Source: Lonsdalea britannica
GTDB taxonomy: Bacteria > Pseudomonadota > Gammaproteobacteria > Enterobacterales > Enterobacteriaceae
Direction of reading: 5' to 3'
Assembly: GCF_002111595.1 (NCBI RefSeq)
Contig: NZ_LUTN01000002.1
Coordinates: 248,001-312,000, forward strand
Length of the DNA stretch: 64,000 bases
Under the pieces are notes generated by a model, which did not search any database, had not been told where the DNA came from, and was given only the letters and a program-made list of their open reading frames with translations. The position numbers and the translations under genes were made by a program. Below, piece after piece: positions 41,239-51,697 of this stretch (within the stretch, counting starts at the first letter, position 1; each line of letters starts with the position of its first letter).

Positions 41239-41976
41239 ATGCCGCAAAAAAAGAATTTCCTTACCCGCCGTTATTCATGGCCTGTGATCGTTTCCGTGGC
41301 ATTTCACGGTTCTTTAATCGCAGCCATGCTTTATGCTTCGCTTAACCGCTCGGCGACGGTGCAGCAGGCGCCACAGCCTATTACCATGACGCTGGTTGCT
41401 CCGGCGCCGGTTGATGCCGCGCCTGCGCCTCAGCCGGAAAGCGCGCCGACGCCGCCCCAGCCTGAACCTGAACCCGAGCCTGAAATTCAGCCGCCGGAGC
41501 CTGTACCCGTTCCCGTTGCGGTTCCTGAACCCAAGCCGCAACCTAAACCGAAGCCTAAACCGCAGCCGAAACCCAAGCCGGTGAAGAAAAAGGAAAGTCC
41601 GAAGCCGGTTGAAGAGCCGAAGGAATCGCCTTTCACCAGCAATGAACCGACGAAGGCGCCTAACAATGCCCCGGTTCGTCAGGCGCCCGTGGCCAGTGCA
41701 CCCGTGAGCGGACCTCTGCCGTTGAGCCGCACGCAGCCGGAATATCCAGCTCGCGCCTTTGCCCTGCGGGTAGAAGGCCGGGTGAAGGTTCAATTTGATA
41801 TCGATGGGTCGGGGCGCGTCAGCGACATCCGTATCCTGTCTGCCGAACCGAAAAACATGTTTGAGCGCGATATCCGTCAGGCGATGCGGAAATGGCGATA
41901 TGAAGAGAACAAGCCATCTAATAATCTGGTAGTAACGATTGTCTTTAAAATCAATGGCGGGGCGGCGATGGAGTGA
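41239..41976 (+). CDS. tonB: TonB energy transducer
   Basis: A 245-residue protein (E. coli 239) that passes the proton-motive force from ExbBD to outer-membrane receptors. An N-terminal anchor (about residues 13-33, with the SVAFHGSLIAA His-Ser face) is followed by a long Pro-rich spacer of EP and KP dipeptides at about 60-130 and a C-terminal domain (about 155-245) with the receptor-contact segment SRTQPEYPARAFALRVEGRV. The Pro-rich part also produces long spurious open frames on the other strand. A Fur box precedes the gene. Confidence 0.97.
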   Translation: MPQKKNFLTRRYSWPVIVSVAFHGSLIAAMLYASLNRSATVQQAPQPITMTLVAPAPVDAAPAPQPESAPTPPQPEPEPEPEIQPPEPVPVPVAVPEPKPQPKPKPKPQPKPKPVKKKESPKPVEEPKESPFTSNEPTKAPNNAPVRQAPVASAPVSGPLPLSRTQPEYPARAFALRVEGRVKVQFDIDGSGRVSDIRILSAEPKNMFERDIRQAMRKWRYEENKPSNNLVVTIVFKINGGAAME

Positions 41977-42014
41977 TGCGAGAGCCTATCTGTGCGTTGT
42001 GAGGTTTAATGAAA

Positions 42015-42038
42015 AACGGGCACCTGAGGGTGCCCGTT
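42015..42038. terminator. Bidirectional terminator between tonB and yciA
   Basis: Stem AACGGGCACC / GGTGCCCGTT with TGAG loop; on the minus strand it is followed by TTTTCATT, and on the plus strand by GTCTAAC. As in E. coli, it probably serves the convergent tonB and yciA. Confidence 0.88.
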
Positions 42039-42051
42039 GTCTAACTAATTA

Positions 42052-42477
42052 TTAAAGGTTTTCTGCGGTAAAATGGCTTTTCCCCTCAGGCAGTTCCCGT
42101 GATTTTCCTGCTTCGTCCACCGCCACATAGGTGAACGACGCTTCTGTCGCCCGGTAACGTTGGCCGATGGGCTCGGAAGATACTTTCTTCACCCAGACTT
42201 CAACGTTGATATTAATGGAGCTGCGGCCGGTCTTCAGACAGCGCGCATAGCAGCAAACCACATCGCCCACCGCCAGCGGTTTTAAAAAGGTCATGCCGTC
42301 GACACGCACGGTCACCACGCGGCCGTGAGCGATCTCTTTGGCCAGAATAGCGCCGCCGATATCCATTTGCGACATGATCCAGCCGCCGAAAATATCGCCG
42401 TTGGCATTGGTATCGGCAGGCATCGCCAGGGTGCGTAACACCAGCTCCCCGTGGGGTAAAAAGTCTTGATTGCTCAT
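42052..42477 (-). CDS. yciA: Acyl-CoA thioesterase YciA
   Basis: A 141-residue hotdog-fold thioesterase (E. coli 132) with broad acyl-CoA specificity. It has the family core ADTNANGDIFGGWIMSQMD with the catalytic Asn/Asp region, and VDGMTFLKPLAVGDVVCCYA. It lies downstream of yciB on the same strand and is convergent with tonB, as in E. coli. A link between YciB/YciA and membrane lipid homeostasis has been suggested from this gene order. Confidence 0.95.
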   Translation of the reverse strand: MSNQDFLPHGELVLRTLAMPADTNANGDIFGGWIMSQMDIGGAILAKEIAHGRVVTVRVDGMTFLKPLAVGDVVCCYARCLKTGRSSININVEVWVKKVSSEPIGQRYRATEASFTYVAVDEAGKSRELPEGKSHFTAENL

Positions 42478-42518
42478 AAATGGTTCAATACATCATCCAG
42501 GTAAGGTGTTGTTAAAAT

Positions 42519-43091
42519 TCAAGGATGGTGGTCGTTTTTGCTGTTCTCTTCCGCCGCTTTTTTGTCTGCGGGTAAATGACGGTAGAGGTAGACCCCACAG
42601 AGTAAGGTAAATACCAATGTAGCACCGGTCAATCCAAAAACTTTGAAGTTTACCCAGGTGCTTTGCGGCAGTCTGAACGCGACATACACATTCGCCAGCC
42701 CGCACAGGAAGAAGAAGGCCGCCCAGGCGACATTGATTCGCGCCCAAACCTGCTGGGGCAGTGTGATCTCTTTTCCCAGCATTTGCTGAATCACGTTTTT
42801 CTTCATGACGAACTGGCTGACCAGCAGAATTAACGCGAACAGCGTGTAAATCACCGTCACCTTCCACTTGATGAACTCATCATTATGGAAAGCCAGCGTT
42901 AGCGTCCCGAATATCATCACCATCGCAAACGTGACCAGCATCATTTTTTCGATTTTGCGGTAGATAAACCAACTCACTGCCAGAGCAAGCGTGGTCGATA
43001 CCATCAGCGCGCCGGAAGCGACATAAATGTCGTAAAGCTTATAAAAAACGAAAAACACCACCAGGGGAAGAAAATCAAGAAGTTGCTTCAT
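42519..43091 (-). CDS. yciB: Inner-membrane protein YciB (intracellular septation protein A)
   Basis: A 190-residue membrane protein (E. coli 179) with five hydrophobic segments. It begins [20 protein letters not shown] and contains [20 protein letters not shown] and the [20 protein letters not shown] segment. It is thought to take part in cell envelope synthesis together with DcrB and RodZ/FtsZ-linked factors. The C-terminal tail is charged and slightly longer than in E. coli. Third in the yciC-yciB-yciA order. Confidence 0.95.
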   Translation of the reverse strand: MKQLLDFLPLVVFFVFYKLYDIYVASGALMVSTTLALAVSWFIYRKIEKMMLVTFAMVMIFGTLTLAFHNDEFIKWKVTVIYTLFALILLVSQFVMKKNVIQQMLGKEITLPQQVWARINVAWAAFFFLCGLANVYVAFRLPQSTWVNFKVFGLTGATLVFTLLCGVYLYRHLPADKKAAEENSKNDHHP

Positions 43092-43254
43092 CGAGGGATT
43101 CCATACTTAAGATGCATTGATGAATGCCAGCCAGCGGCTGGCGCTCAATGCGTATTATCGCCGCTCCCGGTGTGAATGCGTCTGTCAGATCGTAATAATT
43201 TGCAGTTAATTACAATCGTTCGCAGAGTCAGGCCGCCGGGAGGGCGAGCCGGTC

Positions 43255-44007
43255 TCAGTTACGCAGCAGCATATAGAGACGGAACAGATAAATGAGCAGC
43301 AGTGCAGAAATAAAGTTGCTCAGGCCGTTGATGACGATAGCTATCACGGTAGGGGCCGCCAACGGCAGACGCGCAACCAGCAGCAGCAGGACCACTTTAG
43401 CGACTAGCCACAGCACTACAGCTGGGGCGGTGATGCGGAAATTGGCGAACACCAGTTTGCTGCTATAACGCATGGAAGCGAAGATACCGTGCTTTTCCGT
43501 CGCGCTAATCACTGGCGCTAAACTGAGCGCGATCGCCAGCAGGACTCCCGGGACAATCAAAAACAACATGCCTAACTGAATCAGCAGGGTGCAGATCAGG
43601 ATTAGCAGCAGAAGCCGCGGTAAAATCGGCAGCGATGCGCCGATGGCTCGCAATGCGCTGGTCGGCGTGCCAGCAGAGACCATCTGAATCAGCAGCAGTA
43701 AACCGCCAACCAGTAATGTATTGCCCACCAGAGAGGCAAACGTGCCTGCCGCAGAGGCTTTCAACAAGACCATTTGCTGTTCAGGGGACATTTGCTGAAT
43801 GAGATCGCTAAGACCCAGCTGTTCGCCTGCGGAGAGGTCAATATTCGAATCGTTGAGTATTTGCAGTTGTTCACTTCCCGGAGTAAACAGATGCCCCAAA
43901 ACAACGGTAATAAGCGATGCCAGCAGCGACAGCAGGAGGATGCTGACGAATTGGTTACGCGTGAAATTCATTGTGTCACGGTACAATGTACTGGCCGTGA
44001 TAGGCAT
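43255..44007 (-). CDS. yciC: YciC family inner-membrane protein (UPF0259)
   Basis: A 250-residue membrane protein (E. coli 247) with about six hydrophobic segments. It begins [20 protein letters not shown], as in the family, and ends with [12 protein letters not shown]. Gln/Leu-rich periplasmic part near residues 60-80. Function unknown. 163 bp upstream of yciB. Confidence 0.93.
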   Translation of the reverse strand: MPITASTLYRDTMNFTRNQFVSILLLSLLASLITVVLGHLFTPGSEQLQILNDSNIDLSAGEQLGLSDLIQQMSPEQQMVLLKASAAGTFASLVGNTLLVGGLLLLIQMVSAGTPTSALRAIGASLPILPRLLLLILICTLLIQLGMLFLIVPGVLLAIALSLAPVISATEKHGIFASMRYSSKLVFANFRITAPAVVLWLVAKVVLLLLVARLPLAAPTVIAIVINGLSNFISALLLIYLFRLYMLLRN

Positions 44008-44119
44008 GACAACTCCTTGGCAAAAAGGTTGGCGATAAAACTCAGTCGTTAATCGCTAATTGTAACCGGTTCGGCAAGACAGTGGCACCCCGACAGCGAC
44101 CTCAACTATCTAATTCTTT

Positions 44120-44494
44120 TTATTCCAAACTTTCTTCCGCTTGCGGGATTATATCCCTGAGCGTCAGCGGCGGCATGCCGTAATGGGCTCGCGCCCGATC
44201 GCAGGCGTCATTCGGACGTTGGTTTTCTCCTGACGCCGCAAATTCGCGACAGGGCGAAGGGCGGTTGGCATAGATGCGACAGCTGACGGACTCGCCGATA
44301 GTGCCTTCCAATGCAGAGCAACGCGGGGTCTTGCTGTTGGTACCCTGCATGCAGCGCAAGAATGGGGTTAACGGTTCTGACAGTTCAATCGGAACCTGAC
44401 CCGCGGCATCGTTGCCTTCGGCCCAATAAAACGACACACGAAAATAACCGCAGCAGGCGCCGCACTGCATACACGGATTCATACTTTCTGCCAT
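44120..44494 (-). CDS. YkgJ-type cysteine cluster protein
   Basis: A 124-residue protein with a CxxCxxCC N-terminal cluster ([13 protein letters not shown]) and further conserved cysteines in [29 protein letters not shown] and DACDRAR. This spacing is that of the YkgJ/UPF0153 family (zinc- or iron-binding, function unknown). Start at MAESMNP or the ATG four codons later. In E. coli this interval between yciC and trpA holds ompW and yciEFG instead. Confidence 0.85.
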   Translation of the reverse strand: MAESMNPCMQCGACCGYFRVSFYWAEGNDAAGQVPIELSEPLTPFLRCMQGTNSKTPRCSALEGTIGESVSCRIYANRPSPCREFAASGENQRPNDACDRARAHYGMPPLTLRDIIPQAEESLE

Positions 44495-44891
44495 CGAATC
44501 ATCCCACGGTCTGCGACCGATTAAATTTGGGTTAAGAATAAAAATCTACTGCAGAATCGGGAAATTGGGCAGGGGGATTTTTGTGCAAAGCACGTTCTGT
44601 CTCTTTATGACGTGCGTCGTTAAATCAGTCCGTGATTGATGTCGGGTTGCGCAACGTTGGCGGTGTTAGGAATGACTCATGGCCAGCCATTGAACGCCAG
44701 TTAAAACGATGTGATGGGTTCAGAGCCAACGGTAGCCATCTGACGATCAGTCTGCGGCGGCCGTATGATATCGGTATGTCGGCAACAAGCTTTGCCTCCG
44801 CTCTCACTTCGAAATGCGCTCGGTTAGCCGCTCACATTTGGCAGGGAGAAGGCAAAGAGCGTGAGAAAATGGCAGAGGCTAATGAAAAAAT
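44495..44891. other. Intergenic region between the cysteine-cluster gene and trpA
   Basis: About 400 bp without a supported gene; it holds the trp operon terminator at its right side. A 108-codon open frame on the plus strand (44632-44958) resembles no family and covers the terminator, so I do not call it. Confidence 0.5.
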
Positions 44892-44916
44892 CAGGCAACG
44901 TGATGGACGTTGCCTG
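44892..44916 (-). terminator. Rho-independent terminator of the trp operon
   Basis: Stem CAGGCAACGT / ACGTTGCCTG (44892-44901 and 44907-44916), 5-nt loop, followed on the minus strand by ATTTTTTC. Located 39 bp after the expected trpA stop. Confidence 0.9.
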
Positions 44917-44954
44917 TGGATCGTTTTCCCCAACGCGAGGGGACGTGATATCGC

Positions 44955-45765
44955 TTAACGCGGCTGGCGGGTCGCCGCTTTCATCCGGCTGACGAATTCG
45001 CCAGATGTTTCAGCATGTCTTCCGGCTGCTGCTGATATTGCTCGATGATTTTCACGATGGCGGAACCGGAGATTGCCCCGGCGGCTCCCGCTTTCAACGA
45101 CTGCTCAACCTGAGACGGTTCAGAGATACCAAATCCCTGCAGCGGCGGCGCCGCGTGGTACTCGGTCAGTTTGTCGATGAGGTGATTCAGCGGTAGCTCG
45201 GCACGGTTTTCCGAACCGGTCACGCCCGCACGTGAAAGCAGATAGGTGTAGCCGCGGCCGAACGAAGCGATGGCGCGGAGCAGATCGTCATCCGCATTCG
45301 GCGGACAGATGAAAATCGGCGCGACTTCATGACGCATGGCCGCGGTGCGGAACGGTGTCGACTCTTCCAGCGGCACATCCGCCACCAGCACAGAATCCAC
45401 GCCGACCTGCGCGCAGCGCGCGTAGAAGCATCGATGCCATTATTGAACACCAGATTTGCATACATCAGCAGTCCGATGGGCAGTTGCGGATACTTCTGTC
45501 GAACGGCTGCCAGAATGTCAAAACAGTGGTCCGGCGTGACGCCCGCTTTCAACGCGCGCAGGTTGGCGCCCTGAATAGTCGGGCCGTCTGCCAGCGGGTC
45601 GGAAAACGGAATCCCCAGTTCCAGCGCGTCAGCACCGGATTCGACCAGCGTATCGATGATGCGCAACGACATTTCAGGAAAAGGATCGCCCAGCGTGATG
45701 AAGGGAACGAAAGCGCCTTCTTTTTTCTCTGCCAGACGTCGAAACAGTGTGTGATAGCGTTCCAT
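44955..45765 (-). pseudogene. trpA: Tryptophan synthase alpha chain, two frameshifts as read
   Basis: Cleaves indole-3-glycerol phosphate to indole and glyceraldehyde 3-phosphate. The first frame has [20 protein letters not shown], the catalytic Glu in [19 protein letters not shown] and stops making sense after NNGIDA, where one T is missing (GATGCTTCTAC for GATGCTTTCTAC, at about 45427). The second frame carries [13 protein letters not shown], with the catalytic Asp, and goes to NSSAG. A further missing G at about 44999 hides the true end ([16 protein letters not shown], stop at 44955). Restoring both bases gives 270 residues (E. coli 268). Its start overlaps the trpB stop (TAATG). Confidence 0.9.
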
Positions 45766-46955
45766 TACACCTCTCCCCGAGCTTTCAAAATGTCATGTAC
45801 TGTGAAAATGTCTTTGTCGCCGCGACCAGACACGTTGACGACCAGAATCTGTTCTTTTTCGGGGTCGGCCTGCATGATTTTCAAGGCATGCGCCAGCGCG
45901 TGCGAAGACTCTAGCGCAGGAATAATGCCTTCATGGCGGGACAGGGCTTTAAACGCGTCCAGCGCTTCATCGTCAGTAATCGACACATAGTCAGCGCGCC
46001 CAATGCTATTGAGGTAGGCATGCTGCGGCCCGACAGACGGGAAGTCCAACCCGGCGGAGATAGAGTAGGACTCTTCAATTTGACCGTCCGCCGTCTGCAT
46101 CATCGGCGACTTCATCCCAAAGTAGATCCCGGTGCGTCCGTGTTTCAGCGGCGCGCCGTGTTCTCCGCTTTCAATGCCGTGACCACCAGGTTCGATACCG
46201 ATAAGTTTGACTGACGGCTCATCAATAAAGTCGGCGAACATACCAATAGCGTTAGAACCGCCTCCGACGCAGGCGAGCACCGTATCCGGCAGTCGGCCTT
46301 CGCGCTCCAGCAACTGCGCCTTGGTTTCCTCGCCGATCATGCGCTGGAACTCACGCACGATGGTCGGGAAAGGATGCGGACCCGCCGCGGTGCCTAACAA
46401 ATAGTGCGCCTTGTCGTAATTGCCAGACCAGTCGCGCATCGCTTCGTTACAGGCATCTTTCAGGGTAGAAGAGCCGCTGTGAACCGGGATCACCTCCGCG
46501 CCCATCAATCGCATGCGGAATACGTTGGGGGACTGACGTTCGACATCTTTGCTGCCCATGTACACGCGGCATTTCAGACCCAACAGGGCGCAAGCCAGCG
46601 CCGTCGCCACGCCATGTTGACCCGCGCCGGTTTCCGCGATGATTTCCGTCTTGCCCATCCGTTTGGCCAGCAGCGCCTGTCCCAGGACCTGGTTAGTTTT
46701 GTGCGCGCCGCCATGCAGCAGATCTTCACGCTTCAGATACAGCTTGGTGCGGGTGCCTGCCGTCAGGTTTTTACACAGGGTCAGCGCGGTCGGCCGCCCG
46801 GCATAGTTCTTCAGTAAATCGACGAATTCCGCCTGGAACTCAGGATCGCGCTGCGCGCTGACGAAAGCCTCTTCAAGCTGACGTAAGGCGGGAACCAAAA
46901 TCTGAGGGACGTATTGCCCGCCGAACTCACCGAAGTAAGGATTGAGTAATGTCAT
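45765..46955 (-). CDS. trpB: Tryptophan synthase beta chain
   Basis: A 396-residue PLP enzyme (E. coli 397) that joins indole with serine. The PLP-binding Lys86 is in [15 protein letters not shown], the glycine-rich phosphate site is [12 protein letters not shown], and the start [20 protein letters not shown] is the family's. Intact, unlike its operon neighbours. Its stop overlaps the trpA start as TAATG, which is typical of coupled synthesis of the alpha2beta2 complex. Confidence 0.97.
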   Translation of the reverse strand: MTLLNPYFGEFGGQYVPQILVPALRQLEEAFVSAQRDPEFQAEFVDLLKNYAGRPTALTLCKNLTAGTRTKLYLKREDLLHGGAHKTNQVLGQALLAKRMGKTEIIAETGAGQHGVATALACALLGLKCRVYMGSKDVERQSPNVFRMRLMGAEVIPVHSGSSTLKDACNEAMRDWSGNYDKAHYLLGTAAGPHPFPTIVREFQRMIGEETKAQLLEREGRLPDTVLACVGGGSNAIGMFADFIDEPSVKLIGIEPGGHGIESGEHGAPLKHGRTGIYFGMKSPMMQTADGQIEESYSISAGLDFPSVGPQHAYLNSIGRADYVSITDDEALDAFKALSRHEGIIPALESSHALAHALKIMQADPEKEQILVVNVSGRGDKDIFTVHDILKARGEV

Positions 46956-47074
46956 AATCAGCCTGTCTTATTTATGCAATGAAGTACGATTTTGTTGCGC
47001 GGTGCGTAGCGTTTTGAATACCGACTGGATTTTCCGCGCGTCTTTAATACCCGGCTGCGACTCCACGCCGGAGT

Positions 47075-48355
47075 TCATATCCAATCCCGCGCAGCCGAAT
47101 GTGACGGCACGGTCGGCGTTATCCGGGGATATCCCCCCGCCAGCATCACATTGTCCAGCTTAGCGCCTTCCAGCACCTGCCAGTTGAAGGCCTGACCGCT
47201 GCCGCCTTGCGCGTTATCCAACACCATGCGATCGACATGGGGGCGTTCAAGATTAGGCAGGGCGTCGCCGACGCTGACCGCCTGCCAGATTTGACAGTCG
47301 TCAGGCAGTTGCTGACGCAGTGCCGCAATGTAAGCCGCATCTTCGTCGCCATGCAGCTGTACTGCCGTCAGCCGAAGCTCATGGGCGGCGGTGGCGATGT
47401 CGCTTAACGGCGCGTTACGGAACACGCCAACATAGCGCAGCGGCGCGCCGGCCATCACATCAGAGGCTTGCTGCACCGTGACGTAACGCGGGGATGACGC
47501 GACGAAAATTAACCCGCCGTATACGGCTCCCGCCTCAAACGCGGCTTTGGCATCTTCCGCTCGGGTCAATCCGCAGACTTTGTTATCGCCCAGAATGACA
47601 CGGCGAACGGCCATAGTCAGGTCAGATTCCGACATCAGTGAACTGCCAATGAGGAAGCAGTCGGCATAGCGGCTTAGCGCCTGAATCTGCGCATAGCGGC
47701 TGATGCCGGATTCGCTGATGACCGTCACGTCCGGCGGCAGTTGTGGCGCAAGCGTGCATGTGCGGTTGAGATCGATAGATAGATCGCGAAGATCGCGGTT
47801 ATTGATGCCGACAACCTGAGCCTTCAGCGCAATCGCCCGCTCCAGCTCCTGCGGGTTGCTCACTTCGGTGAGAACGCCCATTTTCAGACTGTGCGCCACT
47901 TCGGCCAGCTGCTGGTATTGGCTATCGTCCAGCACGGAAAGCATCAGCAGTATCGCATCGGCCTTATAGTAGCGGGCCAGATAGATCTGATACGGATCGA
48001 TAATAAAGTCTTTGCACAGCACGGGCTGATGAACGACGGCGCTAACGCGAGTCAGAAACTCGACGTTGCCCTGAAAATATTTTTCATCCGTCAGCACGGA
48101 TATCGCCGAAGCGTAGTCTTTGTAAACCTGCGCTATCGCGGCCGGATCGAAATCTTCGCGAATCAGTCCTTTCGAGGGCGAGGCCTTTTTGCACTCCAGA
48201 ATAAATGCAGGCCGAGTCTGTTTCAGTGCCTGATAAAAGCAGCGTTGGCTCGGCACGACCTGTGACTGGAAATCCGCCAGCGGCTGCTGTTGACGTCGTT
48301 CTTCGAGCCAAACGGCTTTATCCCGTACGATTTTGGTTAAAACGGTATCCTGCAT
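47075..48355 (-). CDS. trpC: Indole-3-glycerol phosphate synthase / phosphoribosylanthranilate isomerase, C-terminus shifted
   Basis: A fusion of two TIM barrels (TrpC then TrpF), as in other enterobacteria. The IGPS half has FILECKKASPSKGLI, CKDFIIDPYQIYLARYY and VISESGISRYAQI; the PRAI half starts at about residue 256 (KVCGLTRAEDAKAAFEAG) with its catalytic Cys there and Asp in the VLDNAQGGSGQ region. As read, 426 residues end in an unrelated tail after VMLAGG, because a run of six G at 47133-47138 should be seven. With the base restored, the frame continues GISPDNADRAVTFGCAGLDM and stops at 46968, giving 462 residues, near E. coli's 452. Start is 3 bp after trpD. Confidence 0.93.
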   Translation of the reverse strand: MQDTVLTKIVRDKAVWLEERRQQQPLADFQSQVVPSQRCFYQALKQTRPAFILECKKASPSKGLIREDFDPAAIAQVYKDYASAISVLTDEKYFQGNVEFLTRVSAVVHQPVLCKDFIIDPYQIYLARYYKADAILLMLSVLDDSQYQQLAEVAHSLKMGVLTEVSNPQELERAIALKAQVVGINNRDLRDLSIDLNRTCTLAPQLPPDVTVISESGISRYAQIQALSRYADCFLIGSSLMSESDLTMAVRRVILGDNKVCGLTRAEDAKAAFEAGAVYGGLIFVASSPRYVTVQQASDVMAGAPLRYVGVFRNAPLSDIATAAHELRLTAVQLHGDEDAAYIAALRQQLPDDCQIWQAVSVGDALPNLERPHVDRMVLDNAQGGSGQAFNWQVLEGAKLDNVMLAGGYPRITPTVPSHSAARDWI

Positions 48356-48358
48356 GGT

Positions 48359-49360
48359 TTACTGTCCTCTCGCTGCCAGGTCTTTCACTCGCTGATAAAC
48401 CTGACCGCTGTGAATCACTTCCAATGCCTGCTGCGCATTCTGCGCCAGGTTTTCCTGCCCGAACAGTTTTAACAATAGCGCGACGTTGGCCGCAACGGCG
48501 GTGTTGTGAGCCGGTTCCCCGTTTCCTTGCAGCAGGCGCGCCAGCATATCCCGGTTTTCATCCGGCGATCCGCCAATCAGCGCCGACATGGGGTAGCTGT
48601 CCAGCCCGAAATCCCGGTGGGTCAGTTCGTAGGTTTCAATGTGACCATCGCGCAGCTCCGCCACCTGAGTCGGACCGTGGATCGCGACTTCATCCATTCC
48701 GCTGCCGTGGACGACGGCGGCGCGCTGATAGCCGAGCAGTTTCAGCGTTTCCGCCATAGGTTTCACCAGATCGGGACTGTAAACGCCGATCAGCGCCAGC
48801 GGCGGACGCGCAGGGTTGCTCAAAGGACCAAGCACGTTAAACAGCGTATGGGTTTTCAATTGCTGGCGAACCGGCGCGGCATGGCGAAACCCCGTGTGAT
48901 ACTGCGGCGCAAACAGGAAGCAAACGCCCAATTCATCCAATGCCTGGCGAGACGCTTCCGCTGACATGTCCAGTTTAATGCCGAAGGCGGCCAGCAGGTC
49001 CGAAGAACCGGAGCGGCTGGTGACGCTGCGGCTACCGTGCTTGGCCACTTTCACGCCGCAGCTCGCCGCTACGAAAGCGCTTGTCGTCGAGATGTTGATG
49101 CTGTTGGTGCCGTCGGCGCCAGTACCGACGATGTCGGCAAACAGGTAATCCGGGCGCGGAAATGGCTGCGCGTCTTGCAACAGCGCGCTGGCAGCGCCGG
49201 CGATTTCATCCGGCGTTTCACCACGAATTTTTATGCTAATCAGTGCGGCAGCCAGCTGTGAGGGTTCCAGTTCATTGCGGATGATCGCCGCGAACAACTG
49301 TTGGCTCTCCTCACGGCTCAACGTTTCTGCAGAGTAAAGCTTTTGAAGTATGGTTTGCAT
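48359..49360 (-). CDS. trpD: Anthranilate phosphoribosyltransferase
   Basis: A 333-residue enzyme that transfers phosphoribosyl from PRPP to anthranilate. The PRPP site is seen as [20 protein letters not shown] and [17 protein letters not shown] near residues 78-115. The start at 49360 ([20 protein letters not shown]) follows trpG by 19 bp. Here trpD is a gene of its own, unlike the fused trpGD of E. coli; separate genes are known in Serratia, Yersinia and the pectobacteria. Confidence 0.97.
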   Translation of the reverse strand: MQTILQKLYSAETLSREESQQLFAAIIRNELEPSQLAAALISIKIRGETPDEIAGAASALLQDAQPFPRPDYLFADIVGTGADGTNSINISTTSAFVAASCGVKVAKHGSRSVTSRSGSSDLLAAFGIKLDMSAEASRQALDELGVCFLFAPQYHTGFRHAAPVRQQLKTHTLFNVLGPLSNPARPPLALIGVYSPDLVKPMAETLKLLGYQRAAVVHGSGMDEVAIHGPTQVAELRDGHIETYELTHRDFGLDSYPMSALIGGSPDENRDMLARLLQGNGEPAHNTAVAANVALLLKLFGQENLAQNAQQALEVIHSGQVYQRVKDLAARGQ

Positions 49361-49379
49361 TGTCGTGTCCTTGCTTAAT

Positions 49380-49957
49380 TTATGCCAGAGCCCATTCCAG
49401 CGTTTGATTGAGTAAGCGGGCGCCATGGGCAGTAAGAATAGATTCCGGATGAAACTGGAAGCCGCAGACACGATCCTGGTCATGGCGAACGGCCATTACC
49501 ATATCATTGAAGTGTGCGTTAACGGTCAACGCTGCGGGAATATCGCTGCCCACCAGAGAATGATAGCGGGCGACCGGCAGCGGGTTGCTTAATCCGCTGA
49601 ACATGGCCTGCCCATCGTGTTCGATGCTGGATGCTTTGCCATGCAGGATCTCACCGGCCTGACCTACATGGCCGCCGTAGGCTCGACGATCGCCTGATGC
49701 CCCAGGCAGATGCCGATGATGGGTAAATGACCGCGCAGTCGCTGCAACAATTCAGGCATGCAGCCCGCGTCGGCCGGGGCGCCCGGTCCCGGAGACAGCA
49801 TCAGCACCGGCTGGTCCATTTGCTTCAGGCGTTCAATGATCGCGTCCGCCGACATAATGTTGCGGTATACCACGACGTGGTGGCCGCTGGCGCGCAGTTG
49901 ATCGACCAGATTGTAAGTAAACGAGTCGATGTTATCGAGTAACAGAATATCAGCCAT
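49380..49957 (-). pseudogene. trpG: Anthranilate synthase glutamine amidotransferase subunit, one frameshift as read
   Basis: Class I glutamine amidotransferase that feeds ammonia to TrpE. The first frame has [20 protein letters not shown], the oxyanion LSPGPGAP and the nucleophile Cys in [11 protein letters not shown], then runs into a stop because one G is missing at about 49682 (GAGCCTAC for GAGGCCTAC). The rest is in the next frame: [20 protein letters not shown], and the catalytic His and Glu in [13 protein letters not shown]. Restoring the base gives 192 residues, the usual length of stand-alone TrpG. The start overlaps the trpE stop (TGATG), as expected for coupled subunits. Confidence 0.9.
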
Positions 49958-51518
49958 CAGAACACCTCCTTGGCATGATGGGCGCTGGCGATGGCGCGCA
50001 AAACGGCACGAGCTTTATTGCGGGTTTCATCGGCTTCGGCCTGTGGGTCGGAGTCCAGTACGACGCCGGCGCCCGCCTGTATGGTCGCGATGCCGTCTTC
50101 GACATAGGCGGAGCGGATAACGATGCAGGTATCCAAATCACCGCGGGCGGTGAAATAACCGACTGCGCCGCCATAGCTGCCGCGGCGCGTTTTTTCGCTT
50201 TCGGCAATCAGCTGCATGGCGCGAACTTTAGGGGCGCCGCTCAGCGTACCCATATTCATGCAGGCGCGGTAGGCGTGCAAGACGTCAAGATCGGCGCGCA
50301 GCTGACCGACCACGCGGGACACCAGGTGCATGACGAAAGAGTAGCGGTCGACTTTGGTCAGGTCGGCAACATAGCGACTGCCTGGTTCGCAGATACGCGC
50401 CAAATCGTTGCGCGCCAAATCGACCAGCATCAGGTGTTCCGCCAACTCTTTATGGTCGGTGCGCATTTCCAGTTCGATGCGGCTGTCCAGATCGCGATCC
50501 AATGAGCCATCCGCCCGGCGGCCACGCGGTCGGGTTCCCGCGATAGGATAGATTTCAATCTGGCGGTTAGCCGCGTCATATTTGAGCGAGCTTTCCGGAG
50601 AGGCCCCGAACAGCACGAAGTCCTGATCCTGCATATAAAACATGTAAGGACTGGGGTTGTTTTCCTTCAGCGTCTGATACGCCGCCAGCGGAGAAGGGCA
50701 AGGCAGTGTGAAACGGCGAGACGGCACCACCTGAAAAATTTCACCCAGGCGGATGGCCTGCTGCATTTGTCTAACGACGTCACCGAAGTCTTCGTCGCTC
50801 TGATTGCAGTTCAGCGTCATGCTTTCCACGTGCTGGCGAGGCAAAGCAGGCGCAGACTGCGTCAGCTGGTGCTGTAGCTGTTCAAGACGTTGTTGCAGGC
50901 GCTGACGCTCGTCGGCATTGGGTGTAAACAGCTCGCCTGTAGATGTGTGATCTGGCGCTGATGATCGACAATCAGCAGGGTTTCGGCGAGGTAAAAGCAG
51001 TAATCCGGGCAACGCTGCTGCTGATTGAGCGGAGGCAGCGTTTCAAACCCGGCAACCAGGTCATAGGCGAACAAGCCGCCGAAAAACATCGCTTCACGTT
51101 CATTGTCCGGGGAAGTCACCAGTGTAAGCAGCTGCCGCAAAGCATCGAAGGCTGACAACGAGCGCAGACGCGCATCTTCGTCTTGCATTGCGTCTGTGGC
51201 CGGGAAGGTCAGCTCTCGGCTATTCGGACGCGCTTCAACCCGCACCTCCGGCGGCAGCGCCTGGTCCAGTAACGGCAGTAGCGATGCGCCGTTGGCCGTC
51301 AGCGCCTGAACGGAAACCTGCGCCCCCATTGCCGTGATGCGCAGGGCGCTGTCTACGATCAGCAGACTCTGCAAATTCTGCTTGCTGTCGACTTCGGCGG
51401 ATTCCAGTAGCAGCGTCGCGGGTCTGGCGCCGCACAGCTGATGAAATATCGCGCTCGGGTCGTCCCGGTACTTGGCCTCGGCGCGTAATAATTCAATTAC
51501 TGGTTTTGTCTTTGGCAT
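49957..51518 (-). pseudogene. trpE: Anthranilate synthase component I, one frameshift as read
   Basis: Converts chorismate to anthranilate with TrpG. The start at 51518 (MPKTKPVIELLRAEAKYRDD) has AGGA nine bases upstream; an ATG three codons earlier is too close to that box. The tryptophan-binding LLLESAEVDSKQNLQSL near residue 40 is intact, so feedback inhibition should hold. After THLQAS one C is missing at about 50931 (AGCTG for AGCCTG) and the frame changes; the second part has [14 protein letters not shown] and the catalytic [23 protein letters not shown] region. With the base restored the protein has 520 residues, exactly as in E. coli. Confidence 0.92.
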
Positions 51519-51546
51519 GATGGTCATTCCTTTGTCTCCATAAAAA

Positions 51547-51565
51547 AGCCCGCATTAAGCGGGCT
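51547..51565 (-). terminator. trp attenuator terminator
   Basis: Stem AGCCCGC / GCGGGCT with a 5-nt loop, followed on the minus strand by TTTTTTA. It lies between trpL and trpE and is the terminator hairpin (3:4) of the attenuator; it is 29 bp before the trpE start. Confidence 0.93.
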
Positions 51566-51612
51566 TAAGGATGCTGCATATCAAATATTGGGTATGCGCG
51601 ATCGTTTCGCCC

Positions 51613-51666
51613 TTAGAGGGAGAAACGCCACCAACCAGCACTAAATTTTTTCGATTGAATCGCCAT
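51613..51666 (-). CDS. trpL: trp operon leader peptide
   Basis: A 17-residue leader peptide, MAIQSKKFSAGWWRFSL, with two tandem Trp codons at residues 12-13, followed by TAA. When charged tRNA-Trp is scarce the ribosome stalls at these codons and the attenuator terminator downstream does not form. It is too short for standard gene finders but is supported by its place between the trp promoter and attenuator. Confidence 0.95.
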   Translation of the reverse strand: MAIQSKKFSAGWWRFSL

Positions 51667-51697
51667 GAGTCTGTCTCTAAACCGTTACTGAACTTGT

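Noticed and set aside
41314..41793. Arg-rich open frame opposite tonB
   Set aside because: It comes from the Pro-rich (EP/KP) repeats of tonB read backwards.
44632..44958. 108-codon open frame between trpA and the cysteine-cluster gene
   Set aside because: It covers the trp terminator and the trpA end, and resembles nothing known.
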